A stretch of DNA of 64,000 nucleotides from a virus. Under the pieces are notes generated by a model, which saw only the letters and a list, made by a program, of their open reading frames with translations, did not search any database and was not told where the DNA came from. Location of the stretch: IMG/VR virus record IMGVR_UViG_3300043466_001519, positions 49,986-113,985 of that record. One strand, 5' to 3'. Below, piece by piece: positions 17,016 through 28,800 of the stretch. Both the position numbers and the translations under genes were made by a program. Positions within the stretch are counted from its first letter, which is position 1. Each line of letters opens with the position of its first letter.

Positions 17016-17047
17016 ATTGTATTATATAATTATTTCTGTTACATTTG
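17016..17047 (+). promoter_or_regulatory. Bacteroidetes-type promoter before the cargo/RNAP genes
   Basis: ATTG at 17016-17019, a 20-base spacer and TACATTTG at 17040-17047 fit the Bacteroidetes consensus with one mismatch in the -33 box. It lies in the only sizeable gap (16975-17063) inside the cargo/polymerase block. The start site would fall about 10 bases before ATG 17064, giving a very short leader. Confidence 0.6.
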
Positions 17048-17063
17048 CTAATCAATAAATATT

Positions 17064-19883
17064 ATGGCAAGTTTTACTGACTCGATACCTCAATTTAACC
17101 CTTACGTGCAACAATTACCTGTAGAGGCAATGGTTCAAGTAGGTATGTACAAACAAAAGCAATATGATGAGGGAATACAAAAAATACAAACTAGCATTGA
17201 TAATATTGCTGGACTTGAAGTTAGTAGAGATGTAGATAAAGCTTATTTACAATCTAAACTTAATCAACTTGGTAGCGATCTTAGAACAGTTGCTGCTGGA
17301 GATTTTTCAAATTTCCAGTTAGTTAACTCTGTCAATGGAATGACTAATCAAATTGTTAGAGATCCAAATGTACAAAATGCTGTTAGTTCTTCTGCTAAAC
17401 GTAAAAAAGAAATGCAATTGATGGAAGAAGCTCGTAAAAAAGGTGAACTTAATCCATCAAATGAATATGTTTTCAAAGTTAAAGATAGTGCTTGGATGGA
17501 TAGTACAGAGTTAGGTCAATTTTATAATGCTCAATACACTCCATATTTTGATACAGAAAAGCATATAAGAGAGTCATTTAAAGGTTTAGAAAAGGATGGT
17601 GTAAGTGTTGATCAGATATTTCAAACTGATGCTAATGGTAAGATTATGATGAGTAATGGACAGCCTGTACTATCTCCTTATATGAAAAGACTTAAAAAAG
17701 AAGGAATGTTTCCAGAAAAAGTGAAAGCTACAATTGAACAAGCTTTCTCTGATGGAAGAGTAAGCCAACAACTTTCTATAGATGGACAATATACATACAG
17801 AGGATATCAACAGGAAACATTAGGACAAAAAGTTTTAGAAGATAAAGATAAAATAATGACTCAATACGAAAATGAGCTTCTTGATTTAAATCTTAAAAAA
17901 TCTTTTGGTGCAAATGTGAATGATCAAATAGATGAAATGGTTGAAAAAATGAAAGGGATAGATAAATCATATAATGATTTATATAATTCTGCATTTGACA
18001 ATCCAGATGCAGTTAGAGGAATGATTTATAAAGATGATGTTAAAAGAAGATGGACCTCTATGTATAGCAACATAGTACAAACAGAAGAAGTTGTTGATAG
18101 TCCTGCTTATAAAATGAGATTTGATGAAGAAAAAGAATTACAAAGAAGAAGAGAGAAAGCTTTTGATCAACAATTAGAAGTTAAGAAATTTGAAAGAGAG
18201 GATTACTGGAAAGATAAAAATTATAAATTAGATGTTCAAAAAGCACTAAATGAATCTAATAAAGGAAAACCAGGAAAAACAGGAGGAGTAACTGGAACAG
18301 GATATGGAGATCCTACAAGTGGAATAGAAAATCCATATGCAACAGATAAAGATAACCAAGCTATTATATTAGCAGAAAATAAATATAACACTGCTGCAGA
18401 TAGTTATAATTATAATAGAGATGAATTCATTTGGAAAACAATTTATAACACTGGTAAAAATGCTGATGAGAATAATGCTAGAGCTCAAAAAATTGTTGAA
18501 GAAGGAAGAGCAAATGGAAAAGATATAACAATTCAACAAGCTAGATCTATAATGATAGATAGAGCTGCTAAAAGAGATAAACAAAATCCTTACGAATTCA
18601 GAAGAAAATGGTTTAATGAAGCAGAGAAACGAGTAAATGATCCAAAGAATACATTGAATTCAGATAAATCAGTGATGAACTTGTACACTTCTACAATGAA
18701 AACAAAAAAACTTTGGGAAAGTGAAAAGTCATTAAAAGACGAAAGAGATAAAGTTGAATTAAATACATTAGATAGAATAGGAGCATCAGAAGAGTTTAAA
18801 AATTTAAAAGATGAAACTATTGATTATAGAGGACAGAAAGTTAAAATTACTAAACAAGATCAAATTGATATTGCTGCTTATATTGCAGGAAAAGAAAGTG
18901 TTTTGTATGGATTAGATTCTTCAGATGTTGAAATACAATCTGCAAATTTAGCAAAAAGAAGACTTGATAAAAAAGGATTGGGAGATATTGCTGAGAGATA
19001 CTTACAAATTAATAGAATGTATAGCACATCAAGTGGTCCTATAGATTTTGGAGTGGGATTAGTTAGTGAGACAGCAAGTGGAATTGTAGATTTATTTAAA
19101 GGAGGAGGAACTGATGATTATGGATTAGATAAAAAAATTAAAACATTAGTAAAATCTGTAAAAGAAAAAGAATACACAAAAGCTTATGCATCTAAAGCGT
19201 CTGTAGCTAGAGCTCAATATAACATTGCTCCAAATAAAACATTCAATCTTATGAGTGATGATAAAGGTACTAATGATTTACTAAGATCTGATTTAGGTAC
19301 AATTGCTTCTACATTTCAAACAGGAGGTAAGAATCAGAATCTAGCTTCAGATGATGAGTTTAAATCATTTATTGCAGACATTAAAGATGAAGATGCTACA
19401 TTTACAATAACCTCAGAAGTAGATGAAGCAGGTAATCCTGTAACAGCAGTTGTGTCTATCGATAAAGATGGTAAACCTTCAGGTAGAATGGTTTTAAATC
19501 CTGATCAATCTACTAAGTTAGGTTATGATGTAAACATGATGTTTGAAACAAATGAGGTTACAGCAATGAAATCTATAATGAACAGTAGAGGAGGAAAAAC
19601 ATGTTTTGGTGAACCATATGACATTGATACTTATTCAGTAGGAGATAATGCATATTATGATTTACATGCAGGAGATTTTCCAAACGTTAAAAATAAAAAT
19701 ATTACAGTTAAAGGAAACGTGTTAGAACAAGATGGTTTATATTTTGGTTACATTTATGTAAACAATGGTAACTCTGAACCAAAAGTTAAATCTCTTCCAC
19801 CTTCTGATAACTTATCAACATTAAACACTGCAATGCAAACTGTAGTGAACGATCAATTTATACAGTCTATTTTAAAAGAATAA
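17064..19883 (+). CDS. crAss-like cargo protein, 939 aa
   Basis: The N-terminus (FTDSIPQFNPYVQQLPVEAM, then VGMYKQKQYDEGIQKIQTSI) is characteristic of a crAss-like virion protein found immediately upstream of the RNA polymerase genes. The chain is strongly helical with long charged stretches, for example around residues 350-400 (EEKELQRRREKAF), consistent with coiled coils. The last 200 residues are more beta-rich. No enzyme motif. It has its own promoter candidate, and the polymerase gene follows after 2 bases, so the two are probably made together and co-packaged. Confidence 0.65.
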   Translation: MASFTDSIPQFNPYVQQLPVEAMVQVGMYKQKQYDEGIQKIQTSIDNIAGLEVSRDVDKAYLQSKLNQLGSDLRTVAAGDFSNFQLVNSVNGMTNQIVRDPNVQNAVSSSAKRKKEMQLMEEARKKGELNPSNEYVFKVKDSAWMDSTELGQFYNAQYTPYFDTEKHIRESFKGLEKDGVSVDQIFQTDANGKIMMSNGQPVLSPYMKRLKKEGMFPEKVKATIEQAFSDGRVSQQLSIDGQYTYRGYQQETLGQKVLEDKDKIMTQYENELLDLNLKKSFGANVNDQIDEMVEKMKGIDKSYNDLYNSAFDNPDAVRGMIYKDDVKRRWTSMYSNIVQTEEVVDSPAYKMRFDEEKELQRRREKAFDQQLEVKKFEREDYWKDKNYKLDVQKALNESNKGKPGKTGGVTGTGYGDPTSGIENPYATDKDNQAIILAENKYNTAADSYNYNRDEFIWKTIYNTGKNADENNARAQKIVEEGRANGKDITIQQARSIMIDRAAKRDKQNPYEFRRKWFNEAEKRVNDPKNTLNSDKSVMNLYTSTMKTKKLWESEKSLKDERDKVELNTLDRIGASEEFKNLKDETIDYRGQKVKITKQDQIDIAAYIAGKESVLYGLDSSDVEIQSANLAKRRLDKKGLGDIAERYLQINRMYSTSSGPIDFGVGLVSETASGIVDLFKGGGTDDYGLDKKIKTLVKSVKEKEYTKAYASKASVARAQYNIAPNKTFNLMSDDKGTNDLLRSDLGTIASTFQTGGKNQNLASDDEFKSFIADIKDEDATFTITSEVDEAGNPVTAVVSIDKDGKPSGRMVLNPDQSTKLGYDVNMMFETNEVTAMKSIMNSRGGKTCFGEPYDIDTYSVGDNAYYDLHAGDFPNVKNKNITVKGNVLEQDGLYFGYIYVNNGNSEPKVKSLPPSDNLSTLNTAMQTVVNDQFIQSILKE

Positions 19884-19885
19884 TA

Positions 19886-22800
19886 ATGGCAAAAGAATCA
19901 TTCAATTTTCAAGGAGAAGAAATAATTGCATCTAATTTAGGAGGAGTTAAACCTCAACTTCCTGTATATAATACACCTCTTCCAAATTTTACAAATATAG
20001 ATGGTGAAATAGGTAAAAGAAGTGTAGATGATATTTTTTCAAATGCTCTTTTACAAAATGCTGATAGTAGAATAGAAAGTATTCCATTAAGTTCTATTAG
20101 TACAGATAAAAGATATCCATATGTTTTTAGAGGATCTAATCCTGAAGAGATGTATGCACAACAACAACAATGGACAGAGAAAGCATTTAATGATACATTA
20201 AAGTTTACTAACTTAGTTGGTACAACTATTGCTGGAGGTTTTGGTATGATGTATGGTGTAGGTAAATGGGCTTTACCTGGAGGAAAGTTTTCTGATATTT
20301 GGGAAAATGAAGCAATGCAAGGTTTAGATGAATGGAATACTAAATTGGATAATGAGATTCTTCCTAATTATTATAAACAATCTGAAACAGATTCTGAATG
20401 GTATGATAAAGATAACTGGTTAACTGCAAATTTCTTATTTGATAAATTATTCAAAAACTCAGCATATGCATTTGGAGCAATGTTATCTGGTAATATTGCA
20501 AATGGTCTAATAGGAACTGCAGGAGCAGGTATTGGTGAATGGGCTACAGCACAAGCATTAGCTTCTGATGCTGCAAATGCTTCTAGAGCATTTAAAATGT
20601 TTACACCTATGCTTAGAAGTACAGCAAGAGCTTTCTCTGCTGGTAAAAATATTGAAGCTGCTCAAGTATTAACTTCTGAGTTATCATCTATTGCAGATGC
20701 ATCTGTCAAATCATCAAAACTTTTTGACATTGCTAAACAAGCAAATAAATTTGCTGGAGTAAATGATTTTGGTAGAAAAACTGCAATCGCTGCTTATTCT
20801 TCTGCAGGTGAAGCATCGTTTGAAGCATTGAATACTTCTAAACATTTTAGAGAAAAACTTATAAATGATTACTTCTATGAAAATGGAGTGATGCCTATTG
20901 GAGAAGAACTTGAAAAAATAAACAATGTTTCAAGAGAAGTGGGAGCAACTTCTTTCTTAGGTAATATGGCTCTATTAACTGTTACAGAATTTAATCAGTT
21001 AAAATACTTAATGGGATCTAGCTATAGAGAAAGTAAACGTATGGCTAATTCATTAATTGGAGAAACTGATGATATAATATTAAAAGATAAAAAGTATGCA
21101 TTAGATACACCTGATACTAAACGAGGAAAGATTTATCAATCAACATTAAAAACTGCAAAAAATATAGTAACAGGAAAAGCAACTTATGCTTTTGATACAA
21201 AAGAAGCTCTTCAAGAGATGAGTCAATATGCTCTTGAAATAGGTGTACAAAATTATTACGACAAAGCATATAAAGGACAAGAAGCTGAAAATATTGTAGA
21301 TAAATATTTAGACATTGCAGGATATGGTTTATTTGGAAGAGATGCGGAAGGAGAAGGAGTAGGAGCACTTGTTTCTAAAGAAGGAATTGAGTCAGGTGTA
21401 ATTGGAGGTATTACAGGAGGTTTAATGCAAGCTCGTGGACAATATTCTCAAGCAAAAGAAAGAAAAACAAACACTGAAAAACTTATAGAACAATTGAACT
21501 CAGGTGCTAGTTTTAAAGATGCATTTGTTGATAAACTTCAATCTGTTAACAGAGGTGTTCAATTACAGAAAGAACAAGAAGCTGCAATTATAAATGGAGA
21601 TAAGCTTGAGTATTATGATTCAAAAACTGACACTCTTCATAACTACTTAGCAACAAGAGTTAAGTTTGGTAAGTTTGATATGATCATGGAAGATTTAGAA
21701 GAACTTAAGCAAATGGCTTCTTCTGAAGAAGGATTAGAATCATTAAAAACACAGGGGTATGGAAATATTAATGATAATATACAATCATTTAATAAAACAT
21801 TAACTCAAATTCAAGATTCTGCTAAAGCTATGTCTGAATTATACTCATATGTAAATCTTACATATGGAGGACAAACTATTACAGATGATTCAGGAAAAGA
21901 ATATAAAAAATATTCTAATGATGTATTAGATAAAATGGTTTATGCTGCAACTAAAATTGCAGATTATGATAAACGTATACCATTAGTTTCTGAAAGTCTT
22001 TTAAAACAAAATATATTAATAAATGATGTTATATCTGAAGTTATATCAAATCCTAAGTCAGATAGATTAACTGAAGAAATTAAAAACATAGATGGATTAG
22101 ATCCAAATGTTTATACAAAAGACAAAAAAGATCAACTTAAAAACGACTTATTAGAAACAGTTGAACTTGCATTAAGAAGAAAGAAATTTATTTCTGATTA
22201 CAATGATATAATTACTTCTCCAGAAAATTATAAAGAAGTAGAAAAAACAAAATTAGATGAAAATGGTAACATTGTTCCTAAAGAAACTATTACAGTTAAA
22301 GTTAAAGATGGTAAAACAGGACAAGTAGTAGATAAGAAAATTGAAATAGGTACTGAGTATTTATTAGGAAAAGTTGTTAAGTACGACAAAGATGGTAATG
22401 AAGTTATTCAAGATCCTGTATTAACTATTCTTGCTGATAATGGAGATGGTACATATAAAATTAAAGATAACAAAGGAATAAGAGATGTGTCTGCACAAGT
22501 TCTTGAAGATTATCAACTATCTAAATTATCAGACATTAAATCTGATAAAAAGAAAAACTATGTTTATGTAAACAGAAATAATACTTTTTCAAATAAATTA
22601 ATAAAAGATGCTAATGGTAATCCTGTTATAGGAAGACTTGAATACACAGCAAACAAAGATAGACTTATATTTGTTTATAAAAATGAGAAAGGAAAAGTTA
22701 TAAGAAGAGAGGTTTATAATAATATGTTTAAAGCTAAAGAAGGCTTTAAAGAAGCTATTATTACAAAAGTAGGAGAATACACAGCTGAAGAACAACAAGC

Positions 22801-25800
22801 TGCAGAAGAGTTTGTAAATGCTCCAACCACTATATCTCAAAGATTACAAACACGTAATAACATTATGTTAGATCTTTATGATAAAAGTGTTAAACGTTTA
22901 GATGAGATAACTAAAAAACTAAGTACCAGTAAAGAAAGAACTGCTAAAGCTATTGAAGCATTAGAAAATCAACTTGCAGCAGAAAGTCTTACTAAAGCAG
23001 GAAAGCCTAGAAAGAATCAAACTCCTGCAATGAAAAAGATAATCAATGAATTATCTTCTTTACAGGAATTAATAACTAAAGAAAATGAGCAATTACTGAG
23101 TGAGAAAGAAGAATTAGAATCTAACATTCCATTCTTTAAAGAGTTTTTAGATAACCTTGATTCTCTTCCTGAATCAGGTAGAGAGATGATCAACCTATTG
23201 AAGTCTGATATTAACACTCTTGAAGATTTAATTGATATAACTAACAAAGCTATCAAGGATAACGATAGTCTTTTAAAACAAATAGAAGATGCTTTAATGA
23301 AAGCTCTTAGTATATTTAATGATTATATCAAAAGACTTAAACAAGAAAATCCAGGTGTTCCATTATTTATAGATGATTTACAAGCTAATTTAGAAAAAGT
23401 TCTTGGAGAAGAAGGTGCACAATATTATATTGATAACAAACAAGGTATCACTTCGCAAGTGGTAGAACTAGAGTCAGACATAAATGATTTTTCAGCTGAG
23501 TTAAAAATACCAGCATTAAATAAAAAAGCAGAGGAGCTTGTTAAAGATATAACAGATTTAAAAGAAGGACTGGATAAACTTGTTAGTGAACAAATAGCTA
23601 AACAAGAAATACTAAGTGCTTTCCAACAGTTTGCTATAGATACAGAACGTCAAAAACAAGAAGCTGCACAAATGCAACGTAATGTTACATTAGGACAAGA
23701 ACTTCTTGGTACATTAACAGGTAGTGTGCAAAACTTCTTTGGTACAAGACCATATGAGCAAGAAGCTAAGAAAGATAAACTTGCTGTAGTAGGAAGTACT
23801 AAACCATTTACAGAAGATACTGCAGAAAGACCTCTTCCAGGATATGCTGCAAGGGTTAATCACTTTGGAGCTAGAGTGTCTGATATGGATAATGTAGATG
23901 ATCTTAGAGGTGTTATTGTAACAGCTAATACAGAAGATCAAATACTTTCTGGATTAACAGAAGCTTTTATATCTGAAGATATTCCAGGAAACACTCCTGC
24001 AGATATTAAAAGAAAAGAAGACATCAGAAAAGAAGTCATATTCTTAGTTGTAACAGAGAATGGACAATTAGTAGATAAGGATGGAAAACTTATTCCTGGA
24101 AAATCTGCTGAAGAAACACAAGAAGAATATAACAAGAGACTTTATAACAATGCTATATTTCAAGTGTTTCCTTCTGCTAGTCTTACATCTAAAGGACAAG
24201 ATGGTAAAGTTGGTTCTATGTTTAGAGATACTGTCCCTCAATATGAGAGAGATTCTCTTAAAGAACAATATAAAGCATGGAGAGAAACACAATTAGCTAA
24301 TACAACATTAGATAAGAAAGGACAAAAGTTCAAAACATCTTTTGGTAATTTAGAGTTTGTTAAATATAAAAATGCAGATGGAACTATATCTAATGATACT
24401 TCTGCAAGAACTTCTGCACAAGATGCAGGATTATTGGATAAAGGTATTCTTAATAGAGATGCTGTAATCACTGTTGCTACAACTAATGATGATAAATCTG
24501 AAGGAAGTGTTTCTTTTAAATCTCCTAAAGGTAGAGTGTTTTTACGTATACCAGGACAAGGACTTGTTAGACTTTATAATAAAAAGTTTAACAAAGATGA
24601 ATCAGAAACAATTTTTGATGCTATGTTAAACTTAGCTAAAAATGCTTCTGCGAATGGTTCATTGTATGGTAATGAAAAAGAAGAAGTTAATAAGAATATA
24701 TTAAACTGGTTAAAGAGTGTTGTCTATTGGGGTATTGCTAAATACCCTGATGGTACAAGAAAACCTGCTGGATATAATAATATTTGGTTTGAGGATGTTT
24801 TAGAGAATGGAAAACCAGTTAAAAAATTATTTATGTCTGGTCTTCAAAAAGAATCTCAAGCTTATTTTGACTTCACACCACAAGGTTTAATTAATAGTAA
24901 ACAAGATATTCTTGGATTACTAGGACAAATGTATGCTAACACAGATGCTAAGAAAGTAAACATAGATACATATAATGCTCCTTATGATGAAATATTAAGA
25001 TTTGATAATTTAGGTAATCCTGTTACAAGAACATGGCCTAATTATCAAACATATTTATTGTCTGGAAATATTGTAGATAAAGATGGAAATGTTATAGGTA
25101 AAAGAACTGGAAAAGAAATTCCTCTTACTACACAAGTGAGACCTCTTACATCTGCAGAAGATACAAATAGAAAAGGTGTATATTTTACATTGAATAGTTC
25201 AGTGGAGTACACTGTACCTGCTGCTCCTGTAGTTGCTCCTGTAGTGGTTACACCAACTCCTACACCTGCTCCAGTAGTAACTCCACAGCAACAACCTACA
25301 ACTCCTGGTCAATATGATTTAAATGGAACAACAGAAAATAGTATTACTATAGGTGGTAAACCAGATGGTAAAGGTGGAGTAACTCCAATTTACAATATAA
25401 ACTTCACATTTGATATTAGTAAAATATCTGAGTATTTAAAAGGACTAACAGACTTCACTAGTTTATATGAAAATGGTGCATTGACAAAAGAGTTTTTAAA
25501 TATTCTTAAAGATAATAAAGTTGTAACATATATTGATACAACAGATAACACTAATGGTATTTCAGCTTTTGTAAAAGCAGTAGGTGAAAATACAGCAGAA
25601 GCAGTTTCTTTAAATAAAATATTTGAAGCTGTTGCTCCACAAATTGTATCAGAAATGATTCCTGTTCAACCAGCAATAGCTGATGAAGCTCCTGTAGTTG
25701 AATCTCCAGTTGTACAACCAGAAGGTCCTGTTTCTGATATAGAAAATAATGAAGAAGTAATCACTCCTGAAGAAGTGGTACCAACAACTGAACTTCCTGA

Positions 25801-28800
25801 AGGATTTATTAATCTAGATGATATAGAAGATGTAGATGTTGATAGAAGTGAAATGAGAGTTGCTCAAGCTATTGACAAACTAGATCAATTCAAAACAGAG
25901 GACTGGACAAAATTAGAAGAAGCTTTTGCTAAAATGCTTCCTAATATTCCTTTCTATAGAGTGAAGAATATGATAAAAGGTACCAATGGTAGACAAGCCT
26001 GGGGTATGCTTCATGATGCTGCTATATATGTATACGAGAATGCAGAAGAAGGAACAGCTTATCACGAGGTATTTGAAGCTGTATGGAAAATGTTTGCTGG
26101 ACCAGCTCAAAAACAAGCTATCATTAATGAGTTCAAAGCAAGAAAAGGAACATTTGTAGATAGAGAGTCTGGTAAAACTATAGAATATAAAAATGCTACA
26201 GCTTATCAAATTAAAGAACAATTAGCTGAAGAGTTTAGAGAAGCAGTTCTTAATGATAAATTAGGAGTTCCAAGAGAATCAAAAACTTTAATAGGTAGAT
26301 TGTTCTCTCAATTGATTGATGCTATTAAAGCTTTCTTTACAGGAGAGAATGCTCAACGTAATACAAAAGAGTTATTCAATAGAATTGGTAATGGATATTA
26401 CGCTCAGTTTAATCCATATGAAACACAATTATCTTATGCTAAAAAAGGAATTATAGATATTGAAAATGCTCAAGCTAATGCTGATTCTGAAATGAGATCA
26501 ACAACAATCCCTGAGATTGAAATGCATGACATTATCCAGCATATGACATTCTTAACATTAACAAGATTATCTCTTAATAATGAGAGTGTATTTACTATTA
26601 ATGATCAAAAAGAATCAGAGTTATATCCAGCTCTTAAACTTGGTATATTAAAACTTCTTGCAGGACAAAAGAAATTAAATAACATATTAGTTACTGAAGG
26701 TAAGACAACTTTAGAAAAAGCAACTAGACTAAATAATAACATTGATACATTATCATACAACATTCAAATGGAATGGGCTGAGATTACTAAAAATCATAAA
26801 GCACATTTAAAAACATTTGATGTTCAATTTGATGAGAGTGATGATAGTATTTTGAATAGTGAAGAAAACACTGGTAGAGGAGAACCTGATGGATCTAATA
26901 AAATTGATTCATATAGAAAAGCTAATGCTGCATTAAAACTTGTATTAAGCACACTTCCTGTTACACAAGTGGTTAATGGTAGAATAGATTGGTTTCCTTC
27001 TTCTATAGGAGGAGTTACACTTATTCCTGCAGATCAAATACACATTGATTTAAAGAGTAATTTACATAGCTCTATGGATATAGAAGATATGTTATTAGGT
27101 CTTAAAACAATGGCAGAAAACAATCCTAACTACAATGCTTTATTTAGAAGACTAACAGGTAATTCAGCTGATGTAGGATTGGACATAAACACTATACAAG
27201 AACATGACTTCCAATTAGCTGCAGCATTGTGGAAATCCATCAGTATGCAAAATCCTGATGTAATCACTGTATTTTTACAAGAGGATGGTGATGTAGTTGT
27301 AAGTAATTCTACACTTAGTAGTGCAGCTAAACAAGCTAAAAAAGAAATGATTAATGATATAATATCTACACTGAAAGCAGATCAATCTAAGTATTTTAGA
27401 TATGTACCAGCTACAGGTAAATATTATGCTAAAGATAATTTAAAAGCATTACAGTTTGATGGTGCTAATCTAAAACAATATGTTGATTTTCTTAATTCAA
27501 TTGGAATACAATTTAATGAAAGAGATGTAGCAGATTTAAAATCAGATCAAATTTCTGCATTTAAAAAATCAGTGGGGTATATTAGAGAAGAACTTTCTAA
27601 GGTGGGAGATACAAAAATAGTGAGAGATGCTAACAATAATGATGTTGAAGAAGATGGTGGTATAACAACCATTAATACTAAAACATTAAACATTGATGGA
27701 GATTTACTTAGACTAGCTATTGTAAAAGCTGTTATTGAAAATACAGAATTTCAATCTACATATTTTAATATTAATGGAGAACGTACACAATCATTTATTG
27801 GTACCAACCTTATTAGTGCATTACACAACACTCTATCTAGATTAAAAAATATAGAAGAGTTACAAAATGATCCTAGATATAAAAGATTTGCTTATTTAGC
27901 AGCAAACAATGATGCATTTGTACAAGGAAGTCAAGTATTAAAAAAGATGTTTGATATAGTTGGACCAGATAGTACAGGTAAACGTAGAAGTGGTGCTGAA
28001 GAGTTATTAAAACCTGTAATTGTAGATGGTATAGTAGATGAAGAAACTGGTAAGAAGAAAGAAGCTTCTAAAGTTACATATAGACAAAGACTTATACAAG
28101 AAGTAAATCTTAACTTATCTGGTATATTCATGAACCTTGTTCCTGGAGATGCTTCATTAGAACATGCTATTAGAATGTATAATAAAGAAAATCCATTTGT
28201 TTCAGAAAATGAATTATCTAATAAGAACTACTTAGATATATTCAAAGACTATTTTATTTCTGAAGTGGAATTAGCAAAAGAAAATAGAAATACAGCAAAA
28301 GATAATGGAAAAGATCTTCGTTTCTTTAAAGCTATCTTAGGAGATGATGTACATAAAAAGATTGCTTCTAAAATTAATAAAAGCACTGATGCTGAGCAAT
28401 TGTATAAAGATAATGAGCAAGCTATAAACTCTGCAGTGGAAGCATTTATTAAACAAGAGACAGCAGATACAGAAGAATTGTTAAGAGCATATGATATTAT
28501 AACAATAGAAGATAGTATAGTTAAAGTAGACAAAGTAAACTTATTTAAAAAAGGAGAAGCAGTTACACAAGCTGGTTTAAATACAAAATTAAAAGCATTA
28601 AGTATTAATTATATAATAGCTAATATTGAAATGCATAAATTAATTTATTCAGATCCTTATCAATATAATGATGAGCTTAAACGTATTAAAAACTTTACAT
28701 CTCCTGGACAACCATTGGTTCCTAGTTCACAAGCAATAGATGCTAGACTTAATGAAATCTATAATAAAGGATTTAAACCTGGTGACATTGGATATACAGA

